Source: an uncultured Acidimicrobiaceae bacterium (GTDB lineage Bacteria > Actinomycetota > Acidimicrobiia > Acidimicrobiales > Ilumatobacteraceae). Taken from it: 6,279 bases of DNA. The stretch covers positions 1 through 6,279 of the forward strand of contig CAIXHI010000013.1 in NCBI GenBank assembly GCA_903919215.1. Direction: 5' to 3'. This document shows, one piece after another, positions 6,154 through 6,279 of this stretch (within the stretch, counting starts at the first letter, position 1; each line of letters begins with the position of its first letter). A program made the translations under genes and the position numbers. Below the pieces are notes generated by a model. It had not been told where the DNA came from and ran no database searches. It saw only the letters and a list, made by a program, of their open reading frames with translations.

Positions 6154-6279
6154 CGGGCATCAGTCTGGCGTACGGATGGCGTGTTGGCGGACGCGCTCGT
6201 ATCGAAGTGGCGACGACCCGCCGCTGCTGTCCCCATGTTCACCGCTGCCGGTGAGGCACCAGGGGGAGGAAGGTACCCC
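6150..6279 (-). CDS. Possible C-terminal tail of a response regulator (partial)
   Basis: On the minus strand a frame enters at the right edge and runs 42 codons to a TGA at 6150-6152 that overlaps the histidine kinase ATG as ATGA. Its first visible residues are Gly-Tyr-Leu, where the GY could be the end of the winged-helix motif (VRGVGY) of an OmpR-type regulator. The remainder is a Pro/Ala/Thr-rich tail with no domain. A kinase gene is usually preceded by its regulator, which supports this reading. A second frame is open to a TGA nearer 6161 and has slightly higher third-position GC, so the choice of frame is uncertain. It could equally be intergenic DNA. No Shine-Dalgarno for the kinase is seen here, which fits translational coupling. 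Confidence 0.4.
   Translation of the reverse strand, partial: GYLPPPGASPAAVNMGTAAAGRRHFDTSASANTPSVRQTDAR

Overview
The window is GC-rich, gene-dense bacterial DNA that reads best as an actinobacterium, possibly an Acidimicrobiia-type lineage (inference). The signs are a luciferase-like F420-type oxidoreductase, a MaoC hydratase very like mycobacterial Rv0130, an actinobacterial-style fatty-acyl-CoA synthetase, and a histidine kinase followed by a GerMN lipoprotein, as in mtrB-lpqB.

Layout from left to right. An acyl-CoA synthetase on the minus strand (1-1566) runs off the left edge, missing only its C-terminal tip. A 197-bp divergent intergenic region follows, and 152 bp of it are two near-identical 64-bp palindromic repeats with a small third hairpin between them. 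An LLM-class flavin/F420 oxidoreductase (1764-2765, plus strand) comes next and meets a minus-strand gene block end to end. In transcription order (right to left) that block is: a likely response-regulator tail (to 6150, partial), a membrane histidine kinase (6153-4789), a small GerMN lipoprotein (4789-4160), the ribosome-assembly GTPase Era (4129-3290) and a MaoC enoyl-CoA hydratase (3259-2798). The response-regulator tail/kinase and kinase/lipoprotein junctions overlap, by 4 bp and 1 bp; the later gaps are about 30 bp, so the block could be one transcript.

Two themes appear. The left half and the MaoC gene point to acyl-CoA metabolism: activation by the synthetase, hydration of enoyl-CoA by the hydratase, and a redox enzyme of unknown substrate. 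The right half is an envelope two-component module with a coupled lipoprotein. Its partial resemblance to mtrAB-lpqB is the clearest functional context. The most unusual sequence is the palindrome array between the two divergent lipid/redox genes. No mobile element genes, RNA genes or CRISPR arrays were seen. I did not find convincing evidence of a wholly new system here.
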